This document shows, piece after piece, positions 16,265-26,407 of a DNA stretch of 64,000 bases (positions are counted from its first letter, which is position 1; each line of letters begins with the position of its first letter). The stretch comes from Cellvibrio fontiphilus. GTDB lineage: Bacteria > Pseudomonadota > Gammaproteobacteria > Pseudomonadales > Cellvibrionaceae. The notes beneath the pieces are model-generated. The model was not told the DNA's origin. It saw nothing but the letters and a program-made list of their open reading frames with translations, and searched no databases. The position numbers and the translations under genes were made by a program. The DNA lies in the NCBI RefSeq assembly GCF_035317345.1, contig NZ_JAYKTU010000010.1; one strand, 5' to 3'.

Positions 16265-17395
16265 ATGACGACACATTACCCCGCCGCCCAATCATTGGTA
16301 TATAGGCCATTGGTATACAGGCTGCCGCGCCTGATTCTCGCCAGTTTGCTCCTGCTAACCAGCGGTGTCAGTCATGCCGACAACGCATGGGAAAACAGCA
16401 GCGGCTGGTGGAACGCCGGCGATATTCCCGTGTTTGACCAACGTAAAATCACCCGCCAGTTACCGCTGGTGAAGGTGGACGGCAACCGCTTTGTAGACGA
16501 GCAGGGCAAAACCCTGGTATTTCGCGGCGTGAACATTGCTGACCCGGACAAGATCGCCAACGACAAGCAGTTCACCAAAAAACACTTTGAAGTGATTCGC
16601 AGCTGGGGCGCCAACGTGGTGCGGGTGCCTGTGCACCCGAGAGCCTGGAAAGCGCGCGGCGTCAAAGGCTATCTGGAACTGCTGGATCAGGTGGTGGCCT
16701 GGAACAACGAGCTGGGCATGTACACCATTATCGACTGGCACTCCATCGGAAACCTCAAATCCGAAATGTTCCAGAACAGTTCCTACCACACCACCAAAGG
16801 CGAAACCTTTGATTTCTGGCGCCGCGTTTCCGAGCGCTACAACGGCGTTAACTCCGTCGCCTTCTATGAGATTTTCAACGAGCCAACGGTATTCAATGGT
16901 CGTTTGGGGGTGGTGAGTTGGGCGGAGTGGAAAGCCATCAACGAAGAGGCCATCACCATCATTCAAGCCCACAACCCCAAGGCTATCGCCCTGGTCGCCG
17001 GATTTAACTGGGCTTATGACTTGAAAGAGGCCGCTGCCAATCCGATTGATCGCAAGAACATCGCCTACGTGAGCCACCCCTACCCACAAAAAGTTGGCGC
17101 ACCTTACCAGGCTAACTGGGAGCGCGATTTTGGTTTTATGGCCGATAAATACCCCGTCTTTGCCACCGAAATCGGCTACCAGCGCGCCACCGATAAAGGT
17201 GCCCACATCCCGGTGATCGATGAAGGTGGCTACGGCCCACGCATCACCGACTACTTCAACAGCAAAGGCATCAGTTGGGTAGCCTGGGTATTTGACCCGA
17301 ACTGGTCACCCCAGCTCATCACCAGCTACGACGATTACACCCCAACTATGCAGGGTGAACATTTCCGCAAGGTGATGCTGCGGGATAACAAGTAG
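16265..17395 (+). CDS. Secreted GH5 glycoside hydrolase
   Basis: 376 residues with a signal peptide ending SHA (residue 38). A GH5 barrel covers most of the chain: FRGVNIADPDK, VVRVPVHPRAW, the catalytic acid/base Glu206 in FYEIFNEPT and the nucleophile Glu302 in VFATEIGY. No carbohydrate-binding module is present. GH5 covers endoglucanases, mannanases and others; the subfamily is not assigned here. It follows tamB by 104 bp but has its own candidate operator and so is probably a separate unit. A strong bidirectional terminator follows. Confidence 0.88.
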   Translation: MTTHYPAAQSLVYRPLVYRLPRLILASLLLLTSGVSHADNAWENSSGWWNAGDIPVFDQRKITRQLPLVKVDGNRFVDEQGKTLVFRGVNIADPDKIANDKQFTKKHFEVIRSWGANVVRVPVHPRAWKARGVKGYLELLDQVVAWNNELGMYTIIDWHSIGNLKSEMFQNSSYHTTKGETFDFWRRVSERYNGVNSVAFYEIFNEPTVFNGRLGVVSWAEWKAINEEAITIIQAHNPKAIALVAGFNWAYDLKEAAANPIDRKNIAYVSHPYPQKVGAPYQANWERDFGFMADKYPVFATEIGYQRATDKGAHIPVIDEGGYGPRITDYFNSKGISWVAWVFDPNWSPQLITSYDDYTPTMQGEHFRKVMLRDNK

Positions 17396-17409
17396 TTTCT
17401 TGCACGCCC

Positions 17410-17445
17410 AAACAACAAACCCGCCAATCGGCGGGTTTGTTGTTT
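17410..17445. terminator. Bidirectional terminator, GH5 / smpB
   Basis: AAACAACAAACCCGCC, loop AATC, GGCGGGTTTGTTGTTT: a 16-bp perfect stem between convergent genes. Confidence 0.93.
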
Positions 17446-17456
17446 CAGATACAGGT

Positions 17457-17939
17457 TTATTTGCGCAGATCTTTTTGGAACAAGCGCTGCTTGTCGCGCG
17501 CCCAGTCGCGTTCTTTCTCGGTTTCGCGCTTGTCGTGCAGCTGTTTGCCCTTGGCGATAGCGATTTCCAGTTTGATCAGGTGATCTTTCCAGTAAAGCGC
17601 CGTGGGCACCACGGTGTAGCCTTTTTGCTCTACGGCTTCTTGCAGGCGGTTGATCTCGCGGCGGTTCAGCAGCAGTTTACGGGTGCGGAAGGGGTCGGTG
17701 ACAAAATGGGTAGAGGCGGTTTGCAGCGGTTGGATCTGTGCCGCCAGCAGCCAGGCTTCGTCGTTTTTGAATATCACGTAGCAGTCGGTAATGTTGCCTT
17801 TGCCGGCGCGCAAGCTTTTCACTTCCCAGCCGGTGAGCGCGATGCCCGCTTCAAAACGGTCGTGCAGTTCGTAGTCGAACTTGGCTTTTTTGTTGAGGGC
17901 AATGGTATTGCCTTGGTTCTTTTGTGCTTTTTTGGCCAT
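17457..17939 (-). CDS. smpB: SsrA-binding protein SmpB
   Basis: 160 residues, typical length. Conserved blocks are present: N-terminal KKAKFDYELHDRFEAGIALTGWEVKSLR, LLLNRREI, KGYTVVPTALYW and a basic tail KRETEKERDW. SmpB binds tmRNA and brings it to stalled ribosomes. The tmRNA gene is not seen in this window. Divergent from the NSS transporter gene. Confidence 0.96.
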   Translation of the reverse strand: MAKKAQKNQGNTIALNKKAKFDYELHDRFEAGIALTGWEVKSLRAGKGNITDCYVIFKNDEAWLLAAQIQPLQTASTHFVTDPFRTRKLLLNRREINRLQEAVEQKGYTVVPTALYWKDHLIKLEIAIAKGKQLHDKRETEKERDWARDKQRLFQKDLRK

Positions 17940-18054
17940 GACGGAACGCTACTTGAGTGAAGCAAAAACGGGCAGGCATTATGCCCTGCAGGGGAATCTG
18001 GGTACAATCACTTATCCTTTTGTGAATAATGACAAGACTTCTGGGGGCGAGCCG

Positions 18055-19437
18055 GTGAAACGACTCAAACAACATGTGATTTGGGGGCAGCGCGGCAGTT
18101 TCATTCTTGCTGCCACCGGTTCGGCCGTGGGCTTGGGCAATATCTGGAAGTTTCCCTACATCACCGGTGAAAACGGCGGTGGCGCGTTTGTACTCATGTA
18201 CCTCTGCTGTATTTTGCTGATTGGCGTGCCAATTATGATGGCGGAGATCCTGATGGGGCGCCGCGCGCGCGCCAATCCCATCCTGGCGACTGCTGAACTC
18301 TGCGAAACCGCCAAAGTCTCCAAAGCCTGGACCATAATTGGGTGGATGGGCGCTTTGGCGGGCCTGGTGATTCTCTCGTTTTATACCGTGATCGCCGGTT
18401 GGACTCTGGAGTATTTGAGCGAAGCGTTGGATGGCCGCTTTGCCGGCTTGACCGGCGATAGCTCCCAGCAGCTGTTCGACGGGTTACTCGGTAATTTTGA
18501 CCAAATGCTGCAGTGGCACACAGTGTTTACCCTCATGACGGTGATTATTCTGGCACTGGGTGTGTCGCGCGGTTTGGAGTCGGCGGTGCGTTTGATGATG
18601 CCGCTGCTCATGCTGCTACTGCTCTGTTTGCTGGTCTACGCCATGATGGAAGGGGAGTTTGCGACCTCATTGCGCTTTATGTTCAGCTTTAATCCTGAGG
18701 ATATTTCCTGGGAGTCGGCCCTTATTGCCATGGGGCATTCATTTTTCACCCTGAGTTTGGGCATGGGCGCAATCATGGCTTATGGCGCCTATATGCCCAG
18801 CACCCAATCGGTAGGGCAGACAGTATTGACTGTGGCGCTGCTGGATACCCTTATCGCCCTGATTGCCGGTGTCGCGATTTTTGCCTTTGTGTTTGCAACG
18901 CCAGGTATCTCGGCCGGTAGCGGGCCGGGGCTGATGTTTGTGACCCTGCCGGTGGCTTTTGGCAATATGAGTGCTGGCGTAGTGGTGGGCTCCATCTTTT
19001 TTGCGATGGTAGTGCTGGCCGCCTGGACTTCTACTATCTCGCTGCTGGAGCCGGGTGTGGCTTACCTGAATGAACGGTTTGGCCTGCATCGGGTGCTGTC
19101 GAGTATTCTGCTGGGTGCTATTGCCTGGACATTGGGCTTGGGCTCCTTGTTGTCCTTTAACGACTGGGCAGATAAACCCTTCCTCTGGGGCAAAACCTGG
19201 TTCGACAGCATGGACTTTATCGCCACCAATATTATGTTGCCTCTGGGCGGCTTGCTGATCGCCTTGTTTGTGGGCTGGAAGCTGCGCGATGAACACCTGC
19301 TGCACGAATTAAAATATGAATCCAGCTGGCTGTTGCGCTGGTGGCGGCCAGTGCTGCGTTATCTCTCGCCGCTCGCCGTTTTGATTGTGCTGATCAATGG
19401 GATCTTCCCGGTATTGCGCGGTGTATTGGTTGAATAG
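18055..19437 (+). CDS. Sodium-dependent transporter of the NSS (SNF) family
   Basis: GTG start at 18055 is preferred because GGGGGCG lies eight bases upstream and it gives the normal NSS N-terminus (WGQRGSFILAATGSAVGLGNIWKFPYI), where the GSAVGLGN segment forms the sodium and substrate site. The 460-residue product has 11-12 membrane segments. Bacterial NSS proteins import amino acids or related amines with sodium; the substrate cannot be read here. A longer reading frame extends upstream to 17881 over the smpB start and is not needed. Confidence 0.88.
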   Translation: MKRLKQHVIWGQRGSFILAATGSAVGLGNIWKFPYITGENGGGAFVLMYLCCILLIGVPIMMAEILMGRRARANPILATAELCETAKVSKAWTIIGWMGALAGLVILSFYTVIAGWTLEYLSEALDGRFAGLTGDSSQQLFDGLLGNFDQMLQWHTVFTLMTVIILALGVSRGLESAVRLMMPLLMLLLLCLLVYAMMEGEFATSLRFMFSFNPEDISWESALIAMGHSFFTLSLGMGAIMAYGAYMPSTQSVGQTVLTVALLDTLIALIAGVAIFAFVFATPGISAGSGPGLMFVTLPVAFGNMSAGVVVGSIFFAMVVLAAWTSTISLLEPGVAYLNERFGLHRVLSSILLGAIAWTLGLGSLLSFNDWADKPFLWGKTWFDSMDFIATNIMLPLGGLLIALFVGWKLRDEHLLHELKYESSWLLRWWRPVLRYLSPLAVLIVLINGIFPVLRGVLVE

Positions 19438-19467
19438 CGGATTGATCAAATCGAGTGGTGAATTCTG

Positions 19468-19902
19468 GTGGTATATAAAGTAGAGCGCAGTGCGCTGGTG
19501 AATTACTCCGCGCAGCAAATGTTTGATTTGATCAACGACATAGAAGCCTATCCGCAATTTATGGAGGGCTGTGTCGGCGCTAAAATCCTGGCGCGCGGGG
19601 ATGACTGGCTGGAAGCGCGGCTGGAGCTATCCAAAGCCGGCGTAAACCAGAGTTTTGTTACCCGCAACCAATTGCAACCGCCGCTGTGTATGACCATGAC
19701 ACTGGTGGACGGCCCCTTTAAATTCCTGACCGGTGCCTGGCGTTTCCAGCCCCTGGGCGATACGGCGTGTAAAGTGTCGCTGGGGTTGGAGTTTGAGCTG
19801 AGTAATCGCCTGTTGGGGCTGGCGGTTGGCAAACTGTTTGAGGCGGTCAGTAACAAGCAGGTGGACTCTCTTTGCGCGCGCGCCAAACAGGTTTATCGCT
19901 AA
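19468..19902 (+). CDS. ratA: RatA/COQ10-family START-like protein
   Basis: 144 residues from a GTG start. The fold family is marked by the opening YKVERSALVNYSAQQMFDLINDIEAYPQFM and the ending LFEAVSNKQVDSLCARAKQVY. RatA was described as a ribosome-associating toxin in E. coli; the wider family are ubiquinone-binding COQ10 homologues, so a role in respiration is equally possible. Followed by the rnfH gene, the standard ratA-rnfH pair. Confidence 0.87.
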   Translation: MVYKVERSALVNYSAQQMFDLINDIEAYPQFMEGCVGAKILARGDDWLEARLELSKAGVNQSFVTRNQLQPPLCMTMTLVDGPFKFLTGAWRFQPLGDTACKVSLGLEFELSNRLLGLAVGKLFEAVSNKQVDSLCARAKQVYR

Positions 19903-20008
19903 GCAGGGTTATCGCCAAACATCTCCCCTTCTGTGACCATCACTCTTTTAAACTGGGCAATAGTTAGTAACAACATTTAGAACGAGTAGAGCTACCTGAG
20001 TAAAAAAC

Positions 20009-20371
20009 ATGGCTGATTTTGACCTGATCACCGTGGAAGTTGCCTACGCACTTCCGCACAAGCAAAAAATTATCGCCCTGCTGGTGGAGCCGGGCACAAC
20101 GGCACTGGAAGCGGTGCAGCGTTCCAAAATTACCGATTATTTCCCTGATCTGGATCTCGCCAACGCCAAATTGGGTATTTTTGGCCAGTCGCTGGGCACC
20201 AAGGGGCTGGATACAGCGGATAAACACATATTGCATGCCGGCGACCGGGTGGAGATCTATCGCCCGCTGGCTTCCGACCCCAAAGAAGCGCGCCGCAAAC
20301 GCGCGGAAAAAACTGCCGCTGAAACTGCCACCACTAGCGATCAAGCTCCCGCCAGTACTGACACGCCGTAA
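20009..20371 (+). CDS. RnfH family protein (RatB-like)
   Basis: 120 residues with a ubiquitin-like beta-grasp core (ITVEVAYALPHKQKIIALLVEPGTTALEAVQRS, LGIFGQSLGTKGLDTADKHILHAGDRVEIYRPLASDPKEARRKRAEK) and an Ala/Thr-rich tail. It is the usual partner of ratA; its function is unresolved. The SD is weak. Confidence 0.88.
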   Translation: MADFDLITVEVAYALPHKQKIIALLVEPGTTALEAVQRSKITDYFPDLDLANAKLGIFGQSLGTKGLDTADKHILHAGDRVEIYRPLASDPKEARRKRAEKTAAETATTSDQAPASTDTP

Positions 20372-20438
20372 ACCTGCGTCACAAAAAATTTGCACTACAC
20401 TGGGGTAATCGCTGTTTACAGCTTTCCCCGAGATTCAC

Positions 20439-23400
20439 ATGTCCCTGATCCGCAAAGGTTGGTACTCATGGTTGCCCTGGCTTGCCGCGCTGGGGTTGAC
20501 CTTGGCCTTTGCCGCGTTTATGCGCGCTGACTTGCATCATTATGAATTGGTGTGGAAGGAGCGGCTGGGGCTGTGGGTGCAGCGCCATCAGGACAGGGTC
20601 GCCAGTCACAATCGCGATATGACCCAACAGGCGATGTTGCTTGCCCAATTGATCCTGCGCGATACCCATGTCGTCAACCAATTGCGCGAAGCCCAGCAAC
20701 TATTTGTTGCCAGCCAGGGGCGTATGGCATCGCCACCAGTGCGTAATGCCCAGCTGAACTTGCGTCAACAGCTGGATGATTACTGGCTGGGCATGCGCGA
20801 CTCGGGTGTTCGGCGCCTCTCTATTTACATAGCGCCGGGTGGGGTGGTGTTCCTGCGCATGCACCTGCCCGAACGCGCCGGCGACAGTGCGGGCAATGTC
20901 CGCCCTATGGTCAGCCGGGCATTCAGTTCCGGTTTGCCGGTGTGGGGCACTGAGGTATCACGCAGCGGCAGCGGCCCCAGTGCAGCAATACCCGTCATGG
21001 CCAATAGCGATCAAAGCGGTGAAGTGGTCGCTGTGGTGGAAGTGGGCATGGCGCCCCTGGCGTTGGATGATCCCGATAGCGGGATTCATATGGCCAGCTT
21101 CCTGCAAAAAAATGCCATCGAACAATTACTCTGGGATAGCACCCGCCAGCGCTTACATGACTTGAACCCGACAACAGTGGAAAACTGGCGCCTGGAAAGC
21201 AGCGACAACCCGCAGCTGCACCAGTGGTGGAACGAAGGCAAAGTGATGATTGACCACCTGGGGCACTTGTTACACAGCGATGGCAAGGTTTACATCACCT
21301 CCTGGATTCAGTTGCAGCCAGCTGCCGAGATGCGCGGCGAATCCCCTATGGCCGTATTGGTGTGGCACGAGGTCACCGACGAATACGCCGCCTACCAGTC
21401 GAGCCTGCGGCGGGTGATGATCAAATGGACCGCGGCGCTCTTTTGCGCGCTGTTGTTACTGATTGGTTTTATCCGCCTGCAGCGCAATTATTTGCGCGAA
21501 GTGATCGCGGAACATGGCGAACAGCTCAAGGTGGAGCATCAGGAAACTGAGCAGGCGCGGCAGCGACTGGCGCTGGCGCTGCGCTCCAGCGACTCGGGCT
21601 TCTGGGAGTGGGACATAGTGAACGACCGCGCCCGCTTTTCACCCGAGTGGCGCCAGCTCTGCGGCCTTGGTCCGGAAAGCCCCAATTCGCTGGATCTGGA
21701 CGAGTGGATGAGCCGCGTCCACCCGGCAGACAAGCGCGCCAGCTACAGCGACATCATTCGCCATATCAAGGGCGAAACGCCCATGTATGAAAACGAATAC
21801 CGGCTCAAAATCCACGATGGCAGCTACAAGTGGATTCTCACCCGTGGCAAGGTGGTGGAGTGGCAGCCCAATGGTAAAGCGGCCTTGGTCGTAGGTGTTT
21901 ATACCGATATCACCGAGCGCAAAAACACTGAACTTATCAGCATTCGCCAGCAGGCGGCGCTTCACTCCCTGAATGAGATTGCCTCCCTCTCCGGCGTCGA
22001 CCCTGACGCGCAATTGCAGCGCGCGTTGGCCTTGGGTGCGCGCTACCTGGGCTTAAGTTGTGCGGTGATCAGTGCCATCAGCGGCAGTAATTACCGGGTG
22101 CGGGTTGCCTTTTCCGCCCAGAGCCAGCGCGATCTACCAGGTACTAGCAATCGCCTTGCGGATCACTATTGCAGCCTGACCCTGGCCACTCGCGACGTGG
22201 TGGCCGAGGATGATATTCCCACCAGCCAACATCGCCAGCACCCTGCCTATCGCCTCACCCAGGTGGAGTCCTACATAGGTGCGCCGCTGTGGATCAATGG
22301 CGAAATCAGCGGCACCCTGGCCTTTAGTTCGCGCAAGACCCGTCATCACCAATACGATTCGCTGGACAAGGATTTTGTGCGCCTGCTGGCGCGTTGGATC
22401 AGCTCGGTGGTGGAGCGTTGGCAGCAGGACATAGACAAAAAAGTGATTATTGAGCGCTTCCATAAATTGAGTGAGCGCCTGCCCGGGTTTCTCTACCAAT
22501 ACCAGATGCGGCCGGATGGCAGCTCCTTTTTCCCCTACGCCAGTGCCGGTATCAAAAATATCTACGACGTGGAGCCGGAAGAGGTAGCCGAGTCTGCAGA
22601 GCGCGTCTTCCCGATGATTCACCCCGAGGATGTCGGCTGGGTCGGCGAAACTATTTCCTATTCCGCCAGCCGGCTCACGCCCTGGGTGTCCACGGTGCGC
22701 ATCAATCACCCGACGCGCGGCCTGATTTGGGCGCACTTTGAATCCCTGCCGGAGCGTCTGGAGGATGGCGGTGTACTGTGGAATGGCTATGTGTCCGACG
22801 TCACTTCACTGAAGGAAACCGAGCAGCAGCTCAAGGAGACAAATGCGCTACGCAAGGCAATTCTCGATGCGGCAAATATAGCGATCATCTCCACCGATAT
22901 TCACGGCACTATCAAAACCTTCAATCTGGGCGCCGAGCTGATGCTGGGGTATCGCGCCGAGGAGTTGATCAACCAACAAACGCCCGCACTGTTTCACCTG
23001 GATACAGAAAATCGCGCCTATGCCGAACAGCTCACCAGCGAGCTGGGGTATCCGGTCGCACCCGGCTTTGATGCATTTGTCGCCAAGGCGCGCGAGGGTT
23101 TTGGCGATGAGCGCGAGTGGACCTATGTCCGCAAGGATGGCTTCAAGTTTCCGGTATTGCTCACGGTTTCTGCACTGCGCGATAGCGATGGCGAAATCAC
23201 CGGCTATCTGGGCATAGGGCGCGACATCAGCGAGATCAAACGCATCGACCAGATGAAAACCGAATTTATCTCCACCGTCAGCCATGAATTGCGCACGCCG
23301 CTAACTGCCATCAGCGGCGCGCTGGGCATAGTAATTAACGGCTTGGCTGGCAGCCTGCCTGAACAGGCACAGCGCATGATCCAAATCGCCCACAGCAATT

Positions 23401-24392
23401 CGCACCGGCTCATCTATCTGGTGAATGACTTGCTGGATATGGAAAAACTGGTGGCCGGGAAAATGAATTTTGATATGCAGCCCCATAGCCTGCGCGAGCT
23501 GGTGTTGCGCAGTATCGAAGAGAACGCCGCCTACGCCGAACAGTATGGGGTCCAGTACCAGCTGCTGGGGCGCGCCGATGCCAAGGTCACCGTAGATGCG
23601 CAGCGCTTGCTGCAGGTGCTGGCCAATTACCTCTCCAATGCCGCCAAGTTTTCTCCTGCCCAGGATAGTGTCAGCATCCAGATAGAGGTGCAGTTCGGAC
23701 GCGCCAGGGTGAGTGTGAGCGACAACGGCCCCGGCATCAGCGAGGAATTTCGCCCGCGGTTGTTCAAAAAATTCTCCCAAGCGGATTCATCCGATACCCG
23801 ACACAAAGGCGGCACCGGCCTTGGGCTTGCGATTTGTAAGGAGATTATCGAGCGTATGGGCGGCAGCCTGGGGATTGAGGCCGATACCGGCAAAGGCGCC
23901 TGCTTTTATTTTGAATTACCCTGTGAGGATGCCACACAAAAAGTACCTTCCAGTCGCCTTGAGCCAGTTAAAAACAAACCACATTTACTGGTGGTGGAAG
24001 ACGATGAAGCAACCGCTGAGATTCTCAGTGCACTCCTGCCGGGTGAGCACTACGATATAGATTGCGCCGCCACCGGACAGGCCGCGCTGGAGCTACTGCA
24101 GCTGCGCGACTATGACCTGATGACCCTGGATCTCAATTTGCCGGATATGAGCGGTCTGGACATAGTGCAGCAGGTGCGCTCAGCGGGCCTGCGTAAGGCA
24201 GGCCAAGCCAGGCTCTTGCCGATCATTATCATCAGCGGCGATATAGAGCCGGCGCGTGAACAGCTTAATGCATCGGGTTTATTGGCCGATATCTTTTGGC
24301 AGGCCAAACCACTGTCGTATATAGAGTTTGATGAACTGTTGAATAAGGTGTTAGCGCGCGCTAGCGATAAAACCCCGGAGAATTTGTTATGA
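20439..24392 (+). CDS. Hybrid sensor histidine kinase (periplasmic sensor, PAS/GAF array, receiver)
   Basis: 1317 residues. Membrane segments at about 11-28 and 328-346 enclose a roughly 300-residue periplasmic Cache-like sensor. The cytoplasmic part is PAS (about 374-495), GAF (505-665), two PAS (675-795, 800-935), HisKA with His949 in STVSHELRTPLT, HATPase (about 1045-1160; DNGPGI, GGTGLGLAI) and a receiver with phospho-acceptor Asp1231 (LMTLDLNLPDMSG). No Hpt domain is present, so phosphotransfer beyond its receiver needs another protein. Its stop overlaps the next kinase start by ATGA, indicating tight coupling. Confidence 0.9.
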   Translation: MSLIRKGWYSWLPWLAALGLTLAFAAFMRADLHHYELVWKERLGLWVQRHQDRVASHNRDMTQQAMLLAQLILRDTHVVNQLREAQQLFVASQGRMASPPVRNAQLNLRQQLDDYWLGMRDSGVRRLSIYIAPGGVVFLRMHLPERAGDSAGNVRPMVSRAFSSGLPVWGTEVSRSGSGPSAAIPVMANSDQSGEVVAVVEVGMAPLALDDPDSGIHMASFLQKNAIEQLLWDSTRQRLHDLNPTTVENWRLESSDNPQLHQWWNEGKVMIDHLGHLLHSDGKVYITSWIQLQPAAEMRGESPMAVLVWHEVTDEYAAYQSSLRRVMIKWTAALFCALLLLIGFIRLQRNYLREVIAEHGEQLKVEHQETEQARQRLALALRSSDSGFWEWDIVNDRARFSPEWRQLCGLGPESPNSLDLDEWMSRVHPADKRASYSDIIRHIKGETPMYENEYRLKIHDGSYKWILTRGKVVEWQPNGKAALVVGVYTDITERKNTELISIRQQAALHSLNEIASLSGVDPDAQLQRALALGARYLGLSCAVISAISGSNYRVRVAFSAQSQRDLPGTSNRLADHYCSLTLATRDVVAEDDIPTSQHRQHPAYRLTQVESYIGAPLWINGEISGTLAFSSRKTRHHQYDSLDKDFVRLLARWISSVVERWQQDIDKKVIIERFHKLSERLPGFLYQYQMRPDGSSFFPYASAGIKNIYDVEPEEVAESAERVFPMIHPEDVGWVGETISYSASRLTPWVSTVRINHPTRGLIWAHFESLPERLEDGGVLWNGYVSDVTSLKETEQQLKETNALRKAILDAANIAIISTDIHGTIKTFNLGAELMLGYRAEELINQQTPALFHLDTENRAYAEQLTSELGYPVAPGFDAFVAKAREGFGDEREWTYVRKDGFKFPVLLTVSALRDSDGEITGYLGIGRDISEIKRIDQMKTEFISTVSHELRTPLTAISGALGIVINGLAGSLPEQAQRMIQIAHSNSHRLIYLVNDLLDMEKLVAGKMNFDMQPHSLRELVLRSIEENAAYAEQYGVQYQLLGRADAKVTVDAQRLLQVLANYLSNAAKFSPAQDSVSIQIEVQFGRARVSVSDNGPGISEEFRPRLFKKFSQADSSDTRHKGGTGLGLAICKEIIERMGGSLGIEADTGKGACFYFELPCEDATQKVPSSRLEPVKNKPHLLVVEDDEATAEILSALLPGEHYDIDCAATGQAALELLQLRDYDLMTLDLNLPDMSGLDIVQQVRSAGLRKAGQARLLPIIIISGDIEPAREQLNASGLLADIFWQAKPLSYIEFDELLNKVLARASDKTPENLL

Positions 24393-25966
24393 AAGCGGCG
24401 CTGCCGGAGAACGAATTGATCCGCCTTGCCCACCTGCGGGCATTAAATGTCCTTGATTCTGAACGCGAGCAAAGTTTTGATGACATCGCCTATCTGGCAA
24501 TGACGGTGTGTGCTACCTCAATGGCTATGGTGAGCCTGATAGATCGCGATCGCCAATGGTTCAAGAGTTGTATTGGGTTGGATGCTACCGAGACGCCCCG
24601 CGATGTAGCCTTCTGCGCCCATGCGATATTGCAGCCCACGGAATTGTTAGTGGTTGAGGATGCGACTCAAGATCCCCGTTTCAGCGATAATCCCAACGTA
24701 CAGGGAGAGGCTCACATCCGGTTTTATGCCGGGGCACCCCTGGTATCCCGGCAGGGGTACGCTTTTGGTACTTTGTGTGTGATTGATCGACAGCCCCGTC
24801 AGTTGCACCCCGAGCAAGTTCAGGCGCTCAAATTGCTCGCCCAACAAGTGATGCAATTGTTGGAGCTGCGCGAGGCCAATCAGGCGCTGCAACTGTCCCA
24901 GCAAAAGTTGATTACGCTCTACAGTCAGGCACCCCTGGGTATTGTCCTGAATAATCTTGACGGGAGGTTCGTCGAGTTCAACCCCGAGTTTGCCCGGTTG
25001 ACCGGTTACAGCCCGGCGGAAATTCACCAGCTCTCCAATGCCGATATCACTCCCGAAGAGTTTGCCCTCGCCGATGCCAATCAATTAACACAGGTAGTGG
25101 CAAGCGGGCGTTATGGCCCTTACGAAAAACAGTACAGATCCAAAACCGGTGCATTGATTCCGGTGCTGCTCAACGGTGTGCTGATTAAAACCCCCGCAGG
25201 TGAAGAGCAAATCTGGACCTTTGTGCAGGACATCAGCGCCCGCAAACGTGCCGAACAGCTGAAAAATGATTTTGTATCGGCGGTCAGCCACGAGCTGCGC
25301 ACGCCGCTCACCTCCATTTCCGGCGCCTTGGGTTTATTGGTTAGCGGTAAACTTGGCGACATTCCGGCCACGATGGAAAAGATGTTAGTCATCGCCCATA
25401 AAAATGCCCTGCGCCTGCAGGAGTTAATTAACGATTTGCTGGACATGGAAAAGCTGATTGCCGGCAAAATGGAATTTGATATGGAGCGCCAGCCACTGGT
25501 GCCTATCATCGAGCAGGCGCTGGAAATCAATAAAGCCTATGCCGATAACTTTAATGTGAGTTTGCACCTGAGTGTTGTCGCCAACGAGCAGGACATGCCG
25601 CTGATAGTCGTACTGGACGCCCATCGTCTGCAGCAGGTGATGGCGAATTTCCTGTCAAACGCCATCAAGTTTTCCCCCAGCGGGGGGCGTGTGGAAGTGC
25701 AGGTTATCCAGCAGCAGCGCGAGGTAAAAATCGCGGTGGTCGATCATGGCCCGGGTATCAGCGAAGAGTTCCGCGCACGGCTATTCCAGAAGTTTACCCA
25801 AGCCGACTCTTCCAGTTCGCGGCAGCGCGGCGGTACCGGACTTGGTCTGGCAATCAGCAAAACGTTTGTCGAGCGCATGCAAGGGCGCATAGGTTTTGAT
25901 TCAGTGCCGGGGCAGGGCGCTACCTTTTATGCCATCTTTCCTTTGGCAAATCGCATTATCAAGTAG
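24389..25966 (+). CDS. Cytosolic GAF-PAS histidine kinase
   Basis: 525 residues without membrane segments: GAF (about 15-160), PAS (170-285), HisKA with His301 in SAVSHELRTPLTSI, and HATPase (about 390-520; DHGPGI, GGTGLGLAI). The kinase core is clearly paralogous to the preceding hybrid kinase: both read LLDMEKLxAGKMxFDM after the His box. The start codon overlaps the upstream stop. Followed at 38 bp by a stand-alone receiver, its probable output. Confidence 0.9.
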   Translation: MKAALPENELIRLAHLRALNVLDSEREQSFDDIAYLAMTVCATSMAMVSLIDRDRQWFKSCIGLDATETPRDVAFCAHAILQPTELLVVEDATQDPRFSDNPNVQGEAHIRFYAGAPLVSRQGYAFGTLCVIDRQPRQLHPEQVQALKLLAQQVMQLLELREANQALQLSQQKLITLYSQAPLGIVLNNLDGRFVEFNPEFARLTGYSPAEIHQLSNADITPEEFALADANQLTQVVASGRYGPYEKQYRSKTGALIPVLLNGVLIKTPAGEEQIWTFVQDISARKRAEQLKNDFVSAVSHELRTPLTSISGALGLLVSGKLGDIPATMEKMLVIAHKNALRLQELINDLLDMEKLIAGKMEFDMERQPLVPIIEQALEINKAYADNFNVSLHLSVVANEQDMPLIVVLDAHRLQQVMANFLSNAIKFSPSGGRVEVQVIQQQREVKIAVVDHGPGISEEFRARLFQKFTQADSSSSRQRGGTGLGLAISKTFVERMQGRIGFDSVPGQGATFYAIFPLANRIIK

Positions 25967-26004
25967 TTACTCCAATATCCAACGATCAGCAGCAGGTTGA
26001 ATTT

Positions 26005-26388
26005 ATGACTCAGGAACTCAGTCGTATTCTTTATGTGGAAGATGACCCGGACATCCAGGCGATTGCCATGATGGTGTTGGAATCTATCCACGGTTTTACC
26101 ATGGAGGCCTGCAGTTCCGGTGCCGATGCCCTGGCAAAGGCGGTGCCGTTCAAGCCCGATTTGATCCTGCTGGATGTAATGATGCCGGGTATGGACGGCC
26201 CTGAAACCCTGAAGAATTTGCGCAAGTTTCCCGAGCTGGTGGACGTGCCGGTAATTTTTATGACGGCCAAGGTACAGCCGCAAGAAGTGCAGGGCTATTT
26301 GAATTTGGGTGCTCTGGGGGTGATAGCCAAGCCCTTTGACCCTATGACTCTGGCCCAGCAGCTGACAAGTATCTGGGAGAAACGCTAG
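26005..26388 (+). CDS. Stand-alone response regulator receiver
   Basis: 127-residue CheY-like receiver. The acidic pair is in VEDDPD, the phospho-acceptor is Asp57 in LILLDVMMPGMDG, the Thr is in FMTAKV and the Lys in AKPFDP. No output domain. Same-strand third gene after the two kinases and the likely phosphate acceptor. A terminator is not obvious in the short gap to the convergent HD-GYP gene. Confidence 0.92.
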   Translation: MTQELSRILYVEDDPDIQAIAMMVLESIHGFTMEACSSGADALAKAVPFKPDLILLDVMMPGMDGPETLKNLRKFPELVDVPVIFMTAKVQPQEVQGYLNLGALGVIAKPFDPMTLAQQLTSIWEKR

Positions 26389-26407
26389 TTTGCTCCGCTG
26401 GTATTGT

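Noticed and set aside
17881..18054. N-terminal extension of the NSS transporter
   Set aside because: It overlaps the divergent smpB start, encodes no family-specific sequence, and the GTG at 18055 has a better SD and gives the standard N-terminus.
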